Below, piece by piece: positions 6,730 through 13,397 of a DNA stretch of 13,966 nucleotides. Position numbers and translations under genes: made by a program. The stretch comes from JAWWPY01 sp036394075 (GTDB lineage: Bacteria > Actinomycetota > Actinomycetes > Streptosporangiales > Streptosporangiaceae), in assembly GCA_036394075.1 (NCBI GenBank), contig DASWFT010000437.1, forward strand, positions 1 to 13,966, written 5' to 3'. Below the pieces are notes generated by a model. That model worked only from the letters and a program-made list of their open reading frames with translations. It had not been told where the DNA came from and ran no database searches. Each line of letters begins with the position of its first letter. Position 1 is the stretch's first letter.

Positions 6730-7559
6730 CCGCCATCGCCGCGCAGACGGGCGCACCGGGCGCTGCGCAGCCGGGCGAGCCCGGCCTCCTCCTCCAGGCT
6801 CGCTGGGCGGTGACCGACACGCTCACCATCACCCGGCGCAACCTGCTGGTCTGGATGCGTGTCCCGGCCTACATCGTGTTCACCGTGATCCAGCCGGTGA
6901 TGTTTGTGCTGATGTTCCGCTACGTCTTCGGCGGCGCGATCCCGGTGAATGTGCCAGGTGGCTACGTCAACTTCCTGATGCCCGGGATCATCGCGCAGAC
7001 CGCGGCGTTCGCGTCGTTCGGCACGGCCATCGCGTTGGCCCAGGAGCTGAAGAAGGGCGTCATCGACCGGCTGCGGTCGATGCCGATGGCACGCTCGGCC
7101 GTGCTCGCCGGCCGCCTGGTCGCCGACACCGCGCGGATGCTGGTGACGATCCTGATCGTCCTCGCGGTGGGTTACGCGGTTGGCTTCCGGTTCCAGAACG
7201 GCTCTGTCCCGGCCATCTTCATGGTCGTGCTCTCCGTCGTGTTCGGGGTGGCGATCTGCCTCATCGCCGCGTACACCGGCCTGGCCATCGGGGACGAGGA
7301 GTCGGTGCAGGCGTTCGGGCTCATCTGGCTGTTCCCGATCACGTTCCTCAGCTCCGCGTTCGTGCCGATCTCGACCATGCCGGGCTGGCTGCAGGCGTTC
7401 GCCAACAACCAGCCGGTCACCTATATCGTCAACACGATGCGCGCGCTGGCCCTCGGTGGCCCGATCGAGGCGAACCTGTGGAAGAGCGTCGTGTGGCTGG
7501 TAGGGATCTTCGTGGTCTTCGCGCCGCTGGCCGTCCGCGCTTATAAGCGGGCCGCCTGA
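6726..7559 (+). CDS. DrrB-type ABC-2 family transporter permease
   Basis: 277 residues. The ATG overlaps the stop of the ATPase gene (ATGA), so the two are translationally coupled and form one transporter. After a cytosolic ~45 residues there are about six hydrophobic segments (near 48-68, 83-104, 134-152, 160-186, 196-216 and 253-271). The ABC-2 permease landmarks are present: the coupling stretch ELKKGVIDRLRSMPMARSAV (107-126) and SSAFVPISTMPGWLQAFANN (209-228) before the last segment. Function is membrane export with the upstream ATPase; the substrate is unknown. No signal of truncation is seen. Confidence 0.92.
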   Translation: MTAIAAQTGAPGAAQPGEPGLLLQARWAVTDTLTITRRNLLVWMRVPAYIVFTVIQPVMFVLMFRYVFGGAIPVNVPGGYVNFLMPGIIAQTAAFASFGTAIALAQELKKGVIDRLRSMPMARSAVLAGRLVADTARMLVTILIVLAVGYAVGFRFQNGSVPAIFMVVLSVVFGVAICLIAAYTGLAIGDEESVQAFGLIWLFPITFLSSAFVPISTMPGWLQAFANNQPVTYIVNTMRALALGGPIEANLWKSVVWLVGIFVVFAPLAVRAYKRAA

Positions 7560-7573
7560 CGCGGCCGGCCCGC
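7547..7573 (+). terminator. Hairpin at the end of the exporter genes
   Basis: GCGGGCCG (7547-7554) and CGGCCCGC (7566-7573) are perfectly complementary 8-bp arms with an 11-base loop that contains the permease stop codon. No T tract follows. It could be a partial terminator or an mRNA 3'-end stabiliser between the exporter and the next gene, which begins 20 bp later. Confidence 0.4.
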
Positions 7574-7593
7574 CCGCGAGAGAGGGCGCGATC

Positions 7594-8469
7594 ATGACCC
7601 AAGTGGTGCTGACGGGTGGCAGCGGGAAGCTCGGCCGGGCTTGCCTGTCGGACCTGCTCGAACACGGGTACTCGGTCACCAACGTTGATCTTGTGCGGCC
7701 ACACGACGACCTGAGCCCCTTCGTCCGCGCCGACCTCACCGACATGGGCCAGACGATGGAAGTCCTCCATCAAGTGGACGACCGCCACCGTGGTGTCGAC
7801 GCGGTCGTCCACCTCGGCGCGGTGCCCGCTCCGGGACTGACCACCGGCGCGGAACTCTTCCGCAACAACACGGTCAGCACCTACAACGTCTTCGCGGCCG
7901 CCCGTCACCTGGGGATCCGCAACGTGGTGTCAGCTTCCAGCGAGACCGTCCTCGGCCTGCCCTTCGACACCCCTCCCCCCTACGTCCCCGTTGACGAGCT
8001 ATATCCGCCCCGCCCGGAGTCGGCGTACGCGCTCTCCAAGACGGTGGGCGAGGAGATGGCCAGGCAATTCTGCCGCTGGGAGCCGGAGATGAAGATCTTC
8101 AGCCTGCGCTTCTCCAACGTGATGCTCGCCGAGGACTACGTCCAGTTCCCCGGCTTCGACGACGACCCCGCGCAGCGAAAATGGAACCTGTGGTCGTACA
8201 TCGATGCTCGGGACGGAGCTCAGGCGGTGCGCAGGGCGCTGGAGGCCCCTCTCACCGGAGCCGAGGTTTTCATCATCGCCAGCCCGGACAACGTCATGAG
8301 CCGGCCCATAACCGAACTGATGGGGGAGTTCTTCCCCGGCGTGCCCTGGCGTCGTCAGGTGGAGCCGCACGAGTCGATGTTCTCCACTGACAAGGCCCGT
8401 CGGCTGCTCGGCTTCGAACCCGAGCACAGCTGGAGGTCCGAGGTAGCGCAAGTCCGGCCGACCCAGTGA
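7594..8469 (+). CDS. NAD-dependent epimerase/dehydratase family protein (extended SDR)
   Basis: 291 residues from ATG 7594, with a GAGAGAGGG ribosome-binding stretch about 8 nt upstream. The Rossmann nucleotide-binding loop TGGSGKLGR (7-15) opens the protein, with an acidic residue at the end of strand 2 (VTNVD) that suggests NAD rather than NADP. VVHLGAVPAP (71-80) fits the extended-SDR HxA element, VVSASSE (111-117) gives the catalytic Ser region, and YALSK (145-149) gives the Tyr/Lys pair. The C-terminal SMFSTDKARRLLGFEPEHSW is the usual substrate-domain end of sugar epimerases. The family acts on nucleotide sugars or uronates, and the exact substrate is not readable. It follows the exporter by 34 bp in the same direction and may be co-transcribed. 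The stop codon TGA lies within the first copy of a 14-bp tandem repeat. Confidence 0.88.
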   Translation: MTQVVLTGGSGKLGRACLSDLLEHGYSVTNVDLVRPHDDLSPFVRADLTDMGQTMEVLHQVDDRHRGVDAVVHLGAVPAPGLTTGAELFRNNTVSTYNVFAAARHLGIRNVVSASSETVLGLPFDTPPPYVPVDELYPPRPESAYALSKTVGEEMARQFCRWEPEMKIFSLRFSNVMLAEDYVQFPGFDDDPAQRKWNLWSYIDARDGAQAVRRALEAPLTGAEVFIIASPDNVMSRPITELMGEFFPGVPWRRQVEPHESMFSTDKARRLLGFEPEHSWRSEVAQVRPTQ

Positions 8470-8557
8470 ACCGCCCAGTGAAACCGGCCCAGTGAAACCG
8501 GCCCAGTGAAACCGGCCCAGTGAAACCAGCCCAGTGAAACCAGCCCAGTGAAACGGA
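8462..8557. repeat. 14-bp tandem array, about seven copies, starting in the epimerase stop codon
   Basis: The unit is CCCAGTGAAACCGG. Copy 1 (8462-8473) is shortened by two bases and supplies the last codons and the TGA stop of the epimerase gene. Copies 2-4 (8474-8515) are identical, copies 5-6 (8516-8543) end in CCAG instead of CCGG, and copy 7 (8544-8557) diverges at the end. There are no spacers. The array fills the gap between two convergent genes. The graded variation from one side to the other fits expansion by slippage from the gene end. Confidence 0.93.
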
Positions 8558-8570
8558 GTCCAGGAAGGCC

Positions 8571-8870
8571 TTAGGGCGAGGACCCCGGAACCTGCGTCAG
8601 ATCGGGCGGGCACACCTCGTGTACCCACCGGCCGTCGGCCCTGTGCCGCACATCCTGGCCGGACGCGATGACCGCGCCGCACCGCGCGCAGACCTGGCCT
8701 GGAGCGTGCGCCTCGTTATCGTCGTTATCGTCGTCCGCGAGCCCGTCCCGGTCTCGGTCCCGGTCCCAGTCCCGTTCCCGGTGATCCCGATGCTTCTCTG
8801 CCGGGACGCCCAGATCTTCCTGCACGCCCTCTTCAATTTCCATCCCTCCGAAATCCGGTGGGGTAGTCAT
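8571..8870 (-). CDS. Small hypothetical protein with CxxC...HxxC zinc-binding pattern
   Basis: 99 residues. The start at 8870 has AGGAGG about 7 nt upstream on the minus strand. The N-terminal half is highly charged, with alternating RDRDRD and then a DDDNDDN acidic run (about 31-53). The C-terminal half has VCARCGAVIASGQDVRH and then GRWVHEVCP, giving Cys61, Cys64, His84 and Cys87, a plausible four-ligand zinc site of treble-clef or zinc-ribbon type. I do not recognise a named family, and no function is assigned. It is the last gene of the minus-strand group and converges on the epimerase across the 14-bp array. Confidence 0.7.
   Translation of the reverse strand: MTTPPDFGGMEIEEGVQEDLGVPAEKHRDHRERDWDRDRDRDGLADDDNDDNEAHAPGQVCARCGAVIASGQDVRHRADGRWVHEVCPPDLTQVPGSSP
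8715..8783. repeat. Low-complexity coding repeat (Asp/Asn and Arg/Asp runs)
   Basis: On the plus strand GTTATCGTC occurs twice in a row, followed by a run of about six imperfect hexamers of the type CCCGGT. On the coding minus strand these give DDNDDN and the RDRDRD run. The units are multiples of three, so length changes would keep the frame. Confidence 0.7.
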
Positions 8871-8940
8871 TGTGTGCCTCCTCCGGCCCCTGACTCTCAG
8901 TCTCCCACCCCGGCCGGCGAGTCAAGCGCGGCCAGCGGCC

Positions 8941-8957
8941 AAAAACCTGCTGGCAGG
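8941..8957 (-). terminator. Possible intrinsic terminator after the SDR gene
   Basis: On the minus strand, immediately after the SDR stop, CCTG-CCAG-CAGG forms a 4-bp stem with a 4-base loop and is followed directly by five T. The stem is short for a strong terminator. It may only reduce readthrough into the small downstream gene. Confidence 0.35.
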
Positions 8958-9761
8958 CTAGCCCGGATTCCCGAACCGGGCGGCCAGGATGCGGAACGCA
9001 CCGGGCGCCGCCCCGTGCAGCCAGGCTGGCAGCTGCATCCACCGCGGAACATAGACCACAGAGCGGTCCCGTGCGATTGCTGACGTGATTGCTTGCGCCA
9101 CTCGTTCGGCTGGAAGGGGTTCTGGTTTTTTACGCTCGTAGGGCGTGCCGCGGCGTTCGAAGAACGGCGTGTCGATCACGCCGGGGATGATCACCGACAC
9201 GCCGACGCCGCGGTCGCTCAGCTCATAGGCGAGACTCTCCGCGAAATAGCCCAGGCCAGCCTTGGCCGCTGCGTACACGGCTTCGCCCCGGACGCCCGTG
9301 GCGCCGGCGATGGAGGAGACGAACACCACCCGGCCCCGCCCCCGCGCGGCCATGCCGGGCACCAGCAGCCGGGTCAGCTGGATGGGCGCGGTGAGGTTGA
9401 CCGCCACCAGTTCGGTGACCTTCTCCGCGGTCATCTCGCTGAGTGGCCCCGACCATCCGACCCCCGCGTTGTTGATCAGGATGTCGATTCCGCCGGTCCT
9501 CTCTGGGCCGGCCGCAGGCCCGGAGCAGAGCGATCCGGCGGCCCGCAGCGCGGCCTGGGCCAGGGCGGCCGGACCGTCAGCCGATCCGAGGTCGGCCTCC
9601 AGCGCGAGCCCGCCGGTCTGCCGGGCCACCGCCTCAAGCCGGCCGCGGTCCCGCCCGGCGATCAGCGGCGTCGCTCCCGCCGCGGCCAGGGCCCGCGCCG
9701 TCGCGGCCCCGATGCCAGACGATCCCCCAGTGACAAGCGCGACCGCGCCGCGGAGCCGCAT
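8958..9761 (-). CDS. Short-chain dehydrogenase/reductase (classical SDR)
   Basis: 267 residues from ATG 9761, preceded by GAGG on the minus strand. Classical SDR landmarks are in order: TGGSSGIG (11-18) cofactor loop, NNAG (97-100), VSS (148-150) with the catalytic Ser, and Y-x-x-x-K (Tyr163, Lys167) in AVYAAAKAGL. PGVIDTPFF (193-201) is the usual post-catalytic loop. AGRDRGRLE after strand 2 suggests NADP preference. A stretch of about 14 residues (GSLCSGPAAGPERT, 76-89) is inserted just before the GIDILINNAG strand, longer than common in this family. The C-terminus (VYVPRWMQLPAWLHGAAPGA) resembles membrane-associated oxidoreductases acting on hydrophobic substrates. The reaction cannot be assigned more precisely. 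It lies 48 bp after the CBS gene and is probably in the same unit. Confidence 0.88.
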   Translation of the reverse strand: MRLRGAVALVTGGSSGIGAATARALAAAGATPLIAGRDRGRLEAVARQTGGLALEADLGSADGPAALAQAALRAAGSLCSGPAAGPERTGGIDILINNAGVGWSGPLSEMTAEKVTELVAVNLTAPIQLTRLLVPGMAARGRGRVVFVSSIAGATGVRGEAVYAAAKAGLGYFAESLAYELSDRGVGVSVIIPGVIDTPFFERRGTPYERKKPEPLPAERVAQAITSAIARDRSVVYVPRWMQLPAWLHGAAPGAFRILAARFGNPG

Positions 9762-9809
9762 GGCGCCTCACTCTGGCGCACTGGAGACCGGACCGCAAGG
9801 CGCCGCCCG

Positions 9810-10223
9810 TCAGGCTCGCGCGGTCGCGTGCTCCCCGCGAGCGGGCTCGTCCGCGCCGGCCCAGCAGCGGACGATGTCGCGCATCGAGAGCAGCCCGGTC
9901 ACCTCGTTTCCCTCGACCACCACGAGGTGCCGGAAACCGGCCTGTACCATCGTCTCCGCCGCGCGCTGGAGGGTCCAGTCGGGTGTCGCGAACACGACAT
10001 GCTCGGTCTGGTGCTGGGCCGCGACCTCGGTGTCCGGGTCCTGGCCGGCGCCGATCGAGTCGAGAATGTCCCGCTCGGTCAGGATGCCCATCCCGGCGTG
10101 TTCGGAGTCAATCACCACCGCGGCGCCCACCCGTCGTGCCGACATCATGCGAGCTGCCTCGCGCAGCGTGTGCGCGGGCCCGAGCGTCAGCACCAGCCTG
10201 GTCATGCCGTCTCGCACTTTCAT
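9810..10223 (-). CDS. Two-CBS-domain protein
   Basis: 137 residues. The ATG at 10223 is preceded on the minus strand by GAGGAG about 9 nt upstream. Two CBS repeats are visible: about 6-58 (LREAARMMSARRVGAAVVID, GILTERDIL) and about 72-122 (LQRAAETMVQAGFRHLVVVE, GLLSMRDIV). Stand-alone CBS pairs bind adenine nucleotides such as AMP, ATP or SAM and act as energy or redox sensors. Which partner is regulated is not shown. Neighbours are HisN upstream and an SDR 48 bp downstream. The C-terminal tail is short and polar. Confidence 0.88.
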   Translation of the reverse strand: MKVRDGMTRLVLTLGPAHTLREAARMMSARRVGAAVVIDSEHAGMGILTERDILDSIGAGQDPDTEVAAQHQTEHVVFATPDWTLQRAAETMVQAGFRHLVVVEGNEVTGLLSMRDIVRCWAGADEPARGEHATARA

Positions 10224-10453
10224 GATCGATCACTCCTCAGCTGCGCTGCTCGAGGTGGCGCTCCGGCCGTCGCGCCGGGCCCGCTCCGGGGCATCGCGCC
10301 GGGCCCGGATCCGGTGGCGGCTCACACGAAAGCTGAGCTTGTGCTCTTGTGACAGCCTGTCATCTACAGCATCGGCGATCCCGCGCCCGAGGGCAAGCCC
10401 CTCAAGCCCGGTTCGTGCTCAGTGGGGCATTGCGGTCCCGGCGCAGCGCGGAT
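10224..10453. other. Gap between HisN and CBS genes
   Basis: This 230-bp gap is long for an operon and may hold the promoter of the CBS gene. CGCGCCGGGCCCG occurs twice as a direct repeat near 10270 and 10298. A minus-strand frame between stops at about 10419 and 10230 reads GLALGRGIADAVDDRLSQEH and ends just before the CBS ribosome-binding site. It lacks a usable start, and a frame of 63 codons is expected by chance in such GC-rich DNA, so I do not call it a gene. Confidence 0.35.
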
Positions 10454-11266
10454 TCAGGCGCCCGGCCCGGCGAGATAACCGAGCACCTCGTCGTGGAAGC
10501 GCCCGTTGGTGCATACGGCGCTGCCGCCTTCCGGCGTGGCGTTCCCGGCCAGGTCGGTGAAGATGCCGCCGGCCTCTTCCACGATCACTTGAAGGGCGGC
10601 GAGGTCCCAGAGGGACACGGCGGGCTCGGCCGAGATGTCCACAGCCCCCTCGGCGACCAGGACATGTGACCAGAAGTCCCCGTAGGCGCGGGTACGCCAG
10701 ACGGACCTGGTGAGCCCGAGGAAGCCCTGCAGCCGCCCCTGCTCTTCCCAGCCGGACAGGTTTGAGTAAGAGAACGAGGCATCCTCGATCTTCGCGACCT
10801 CCGAGACACGGCAGGGGCTGGCCTTGGTCAGGCCGCGGCCCGTCCACGCGCCGCCGCCGCGGGCCGCCCACCACCGGCGGCCCAGGGTGGGCGCGGACAC
10901 GACGCCGGCGACCACCTGATCGCCGTCCATCAGCCCGATCAGCGTGGCCCACACCGGGACGCCGCGGACGAAGTTCTTGGTGCCGTCGATCGGGTCGATC
11001 ACCCAGCACCGCGGCCCCTTCCCCTCCCGGCCGAATTCCTCGCCGAGCACCGCATCCCGTGGGCGTGCCCGGCGCAGGACATTCCGCAACGACTCCTCGG
11101 CCGCACGATCCGCGTCGGTCACCGGGGTGAGGTCGGGCTTGGTGTCAACCCGCAGGTCAAGCGCCCGGAACCGGCGCGTGGTGATGTCGTCCGCCGCGTC
11201 GGCGAGGACGTGTGCGAAACGCAGGTCGTCGGACCAGCCGCTGCCCTGGTCAGTGTGCCGTTGCAT
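10454..11266 (-). CDS. hisN: Histidinol-phosphatase of the inositol monophosphatase family (HisN type)
   Basis: 270 residues. IMPase-family metal sites are all present: GEEFG (75-79), DPIDGTKNF (91-99, with both Asp) and the late LWD (219-221). The stretches DDLRFAHVLADAADDITTRR, TKPDLTPVTDADRAAEE, ARPRDAVLGEEFG, GRRWWAARGGGAWTGR and LSGWEEQGRL are close to what I know of actinobacterial HisN, which removes phosphate from L-histidinol phosphate with Mg2+. Other IMPase members (inositol-phosphate or PAP phosphatases) are less likely. ATG 11266 lacks a clear Shine-Dalgarno on the minus strand, only a weak GGATCG, so the start is less certain than the product. It stands away from other his genes, as is common for hisN in actinobacteria. 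Confidence 0.87.
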   Translation of the reverse strand: MQRHTDQGSGWSDDLRFAHVLADAADDITTRRFRALDLRVDTKPDLTPVTDADRAAEESLRNVLRRARPRDAVLGEEFGREGKGPRCWVIDPIDGTKNFVRGVPVWATLIGLMDGDQVVAGVVSAPTLGRRWWAARGGGAWTGRGLTKASPCRVSEVAKIEDASFSYSNLSGWEEQGRLQGFLGLTRSVWRTRAYGDFWSHVLVAEGAVDISAEPAVSLWDLAALQVIVEEAGGIFTDLAGNATPEGGSAVCTNGRFHDEVLGYLAGPGA

Positions 11267-11597
11267 CGATCCGGGAGCCTAACTCGGAAGCCTATGGTGA
11301 TCATGCGGTGCCCCCGCTAGCGAGGCCGATCTGTTCCATGGTGGCAGTCGTCACGGCAATTTTCGCTGATCTGGTGCCGCTACACGGTTCGCGTGGTGGC
11401 CGAGGTCGTGTGGGCGGCCGCGTCGACCAGCGGCTATGTGCTCGCGGGACGGGTCCGCGGGTGCCGTCGTGGCCGCGTGCATCCGCAGGTACGCGGGCCG
11501 GGCCCGGCACTGAAGCTTTCCGGATGCGGGGCCGTTTCGACGATGATGACACCGAGGTGGGCCGCTTCTCCGCGGCCCCGGAGAAGAGGCAGCCACC
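11267..11597. other. Divergent intergenic region between hisN and the small membrane protein gene
   Basis: No gene is supported. It should hold the promoters of both flanking genes. Near hisN there is a direct repeat GGGAGCCTA / GGAAGCCTA (about 11276-11294). Near the plus-strand gene there is a perfect 8-bp hairpin (listed separately). The middle is ordinary GC-rich sequence with open frames that lack ribosome-binding sites or recognisable motifs. Confidence 0.5.
11565..11586 (+). promoter_or_regulatory. Hairpin overlapping the ribosome-binding region of the small membrane protein
   Basis: CTTCTCCG (11565-11572) and CGGAGAAG (11579-11586) are perfectly complementary with a 6-base loop. The 3' arm runs into AGAGG, the purine-rich stretch 9-12 nt before ATG 11598. 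Folding would partly hide the ribosome-binding site. It could be a translational switch, a 5' stabiliser or a regulator site at DNA level. Confidence 0.4.
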
Positions 11598-11789
11598 ATG
11601 AAGAGGGGCATACTCATCGGCGCGGGCGCGCTGATCGCGCTCCTGGGAGTCATCTTCACGCTGCAGGGCGTGGGCGCCCTCGGCGGAAGCGTCATGTCCG
11701 GCGTCACCTTCTGGGCCGTGGCGGGCCCCGTGATCGCACTGGTAGGCCTGGCCATGATCGTTGTCGGCCTGCGCCGCACCGCATCCTGA
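11598..11789 (+). CDS. Small two-TM membrane protein
   Basis: 63 residues from ATG 11598 with AAGAGG upstream. After MKRG there is a first hydrophobic segment (about 4-28, ILIGAGALIALLGVIFTLQG), a short Gly-rich turn (VGALGGSVMSG) and a second segment (about 37-58, TFWAVAGPVIALVGLAMIVV), ending in GLRRTAS. Both ends are probably cytosolic, by the positive charges at both termini. Similar short two-helix proteins are common in actinobacteria without known function. I do not assign one. Confidence 0.75.
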   Translation: MKRGILIGAGALIALLGVIFTLQGVGALGGSVMSGVTFWAVAGPVIALVGLAMIVVGLRRTAS

Positions 11790-12377
11790 CTATCCGGGTG
11801 CGGGCGGGCGCGGCCGGATGCAATAGCGACCGACGCTGCCGATGACTCCTACGACCTGACCGCGGCCTCTTCCTCCTGGCGCCGCCCCCGCGATGCACAG
11901 CTCACCCATGAGCCGCTTCACCGTACAGCGCGCCACTTCGATGCCTTCCCGGTGCAACTGCCGCCCTTACCTGGCCGTTGGCGTCGGCCCGGCACGGCAT
12001 GCCGGGTGCGTAACACTCGGAGCCTCCCTGGCGTTGTCTAGATATCTCCTACTTTCATCTACTCATCTCTGCAACGTGCGCGCCACCGCGGTCGGGTTCG
12101 CTGACGTGCTGGAGAGCGGGAGACCCGTGGCGTCGGCGGCAGGTGAAGGGCGATGGCTATCAGTAGGTGTGACGGGCGGAACAGCTGATGCTCAGGCTGG
12201 GCCAGCAGCGGCGCGAGGCCTTGGCAGGACTTTGCCGACCCGGAGCCCGTTACAACCTTACAAGAAATTTAGCGTTGCCCTTTCCTAGTTATGACGCAAG
12301 CGCACGCTGGCCGGTTAGTGAGATATTCGCTGTTATCCGCGCGAAAAAGCTCGCACAAGCGATGGGGAGTTAACCAG
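11790..12377. other. Long non-coding or decayed region before the glycosyltransferase gene
   Basis: No intact gene is supported. The left part holds an IS3-type transposase remnant on the minus strand (listed separately). The right part (about 12025-12377) is less GC-rich, with AT-rich patches around 12040-12062 and 12250-12290 that may include the glycosyltransferase promoter. I could not settle on a -35/-10 pair. An open frame at 11893-12288 on the plus strand lies opposite the remnant and has no motif or ribosome-binding site. Confidence 0.5.
11838..11965 (-). pseudogene. IS3-family transposase (OrfB) remnant
   Basis: Translating the minus strand gives RQLHREGIEVARCTVKRLMG and then ELCIAGAAPG. 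This matches the HTH_21-type segment of IS3-family OrfB transposases, where RQLxREGxxVARCTVxRLMR-ELGLxGA is typical. Just upstream, a stop (TAA at about 11967) and an apparent one-base insertion break the usual KVWRQL entry; the next frame reads DANGQV, where YGARKV is expected. The downstream part also drifts out of frame. Only about 40 codons remain, with no DDE catalytic residues and no terminal repeats seen. It is a fossil of an insertion, which suggests past rearrangement here. Confidence 0.65.
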
Positions 12378-13397
12378 ATGGGCTCACCAGCGCTTGAGAG
12401 ACACGCGAGTGCGCGCCATCAGCGCCGGGTGACTCCAAACGCCTCGGTCTTCCTCAGCAAGGGCCAGTTGCTTACCGTTCTGCTGATCCTGGGGGCGATC
12501 GCTGCCAGTTCCTACTACCGGCCGCGGCTGACCGTGACCGCGGCGGTCGCCGCCTGCATGGCGTTCTATATCGTGACCGCCCTGCTCAAACTGGTGATCA
12601 CTCTGGCCGGACGCAACTACCGCCCGCCGCGCCGGATACGGCTGTGGCCAGGGGATCCGACCCTGCCGGCCTATGCGGTGCTGCTGCCGGTGCACAAGGA
12701 AGCCAATATGCTCGGCCATCTGGTCTCCCGGGTGGACATGCTGATGTACCCGCGGCGGAAGCTACGCATACTGCTCCTGATCGAGCACGACGACCTGGAG
12801 ACACTGCAAGCGGCACGTAGGCTCGGCATCCCTTTCTACCGCGGGCCAGGCAGGACGGCTGCCAGCGAACATCTGCAAGTCGTGGTGATCCCGCCGGGCG
12901 GCCCGAAGACTAAACCGAACGCGATGAATGTGGCAATGGGCATCGTGGTCAAAGAGCGTTGCGAATTTGTAACCATCTATGACGCGGAGGACCGGCCCGA
13001 GCCTGATCAGCTCCTCAAGGCGGTCGGCACATTCCGTGCCGCCACGCTGGAACTGGCTTGCCTGCAAGCCGAGTTGGCGTTCTGGAACGACAACACCAAC
13101 TGGGTGACCGCCCTCTATTGGATCGGCTACAAGATCCAATTTACGCGTTTCCTGCCCGGCCTGGCACGACTCGGGCTGCCGATCCCGCTCGGCGGTACTT
13201 CCAATCACTTCCGAGTCAGTGCCCTGCTGGATGTGGCGCTGCGGCCGAGCGGTCAGGTCTGGGATCCGCACAACCTAACTGAGGATGCCGACCTCGGCGC
13301 CCGGCTCGCGATGGCTGGTTACCGAGTCGACCTGCTGCTCTCCACCACGATGGAGGAGGCGCCAGTCGAGGTGAAGGTGGTGGACAAGCAGCAGTGA
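12378..13397 (+). CDS. Glycosyltransferase family 2, BcsA-like membrane synthase, N-terminal part ending at in-frame TGA
   Basis: ATG 12378 is chosen because GGGGAG lies 8 nt upstream; ATG 12291 in the same frame has no such site. The 339 residues carry two N-terminal membrane segments (about 28-46 and 52-77), then the GT-A domain: LLPVHKEANM (102-111), EHDD (136-139), PKTKPNAMN (176-184), DAED (202-205, the DxD-type site), LGGTSNHFR (271-279), TEDADLG (301-307) and EEA (326-328). Such proteins polymerise sugars from a nucleotide-sugar donor and pass the glycan across the membrane. The frame ends at TGA 13395-13397 exactly where QxxRW is expected: Gln338-Gln339-stop-Arg-Trp. The spacing from EEA to QxxRW is normal, so no indel is needed. 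The residue where a Trp is usual just before the motif is Val here. Without readthrough the product lacks the QxxRW acceptor site and the C-terminal membrane part. Confidence 0.85.
   Translation: MGSPALERHASARHQRRVTPNASVFLSKGQLLTVLLILGAIAASSYYRPRLTVTAAVAACMAFYIVTALLKLVITLAGRNYRPPRRIRLWPGDPTLPAYAVLLPVHKEANMLGHLVSRVDMLMYPRRKLRILLLIEHDDLETLQAARRLGIPFYRGPGRTAASEHLQVVVIPPGGPKTKPNAMNVAMGIVVKERCEFVTIYDAEDRPEPDQLLKAVGTFRAATLELACLQAELAFWNDNTNWVTALYWIGYKIQFTRFLPGLARLGLPIPLGGTSNHFRVSALLDVALRPSGQVWDPHNLTEDADLGARLAMAGYRVDLLLSTTMEEAPVEVKVVDKQQ

Noticed and set aside
6285..7745. Long minus-strand open frame of 486 codons
   Set aside because: It lies antisense to the clearly coding exporter genes. Its His/Arg/Asp-rich composition is the usual shadow of GC-rich coding DNA.
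8462..8557. 14-bp array as a CRISPR array
   Set aside because: Copies are directly adjacent with no spacers and the unit is far too short. No cas genes are present.
10230..10418. 63-codon minus-strand frame between hisN and the CBS gene
   Set aside because: There is no suitable start codon, and frames of this length occur by chance at this GC content.
11893..12288. 131-codon plus-strand open frame
   Set aside because: It lies opposite the IS3 remnant, has Cys/Ser-scattered composition, no ribosome-binding site and no domain-like stretch.
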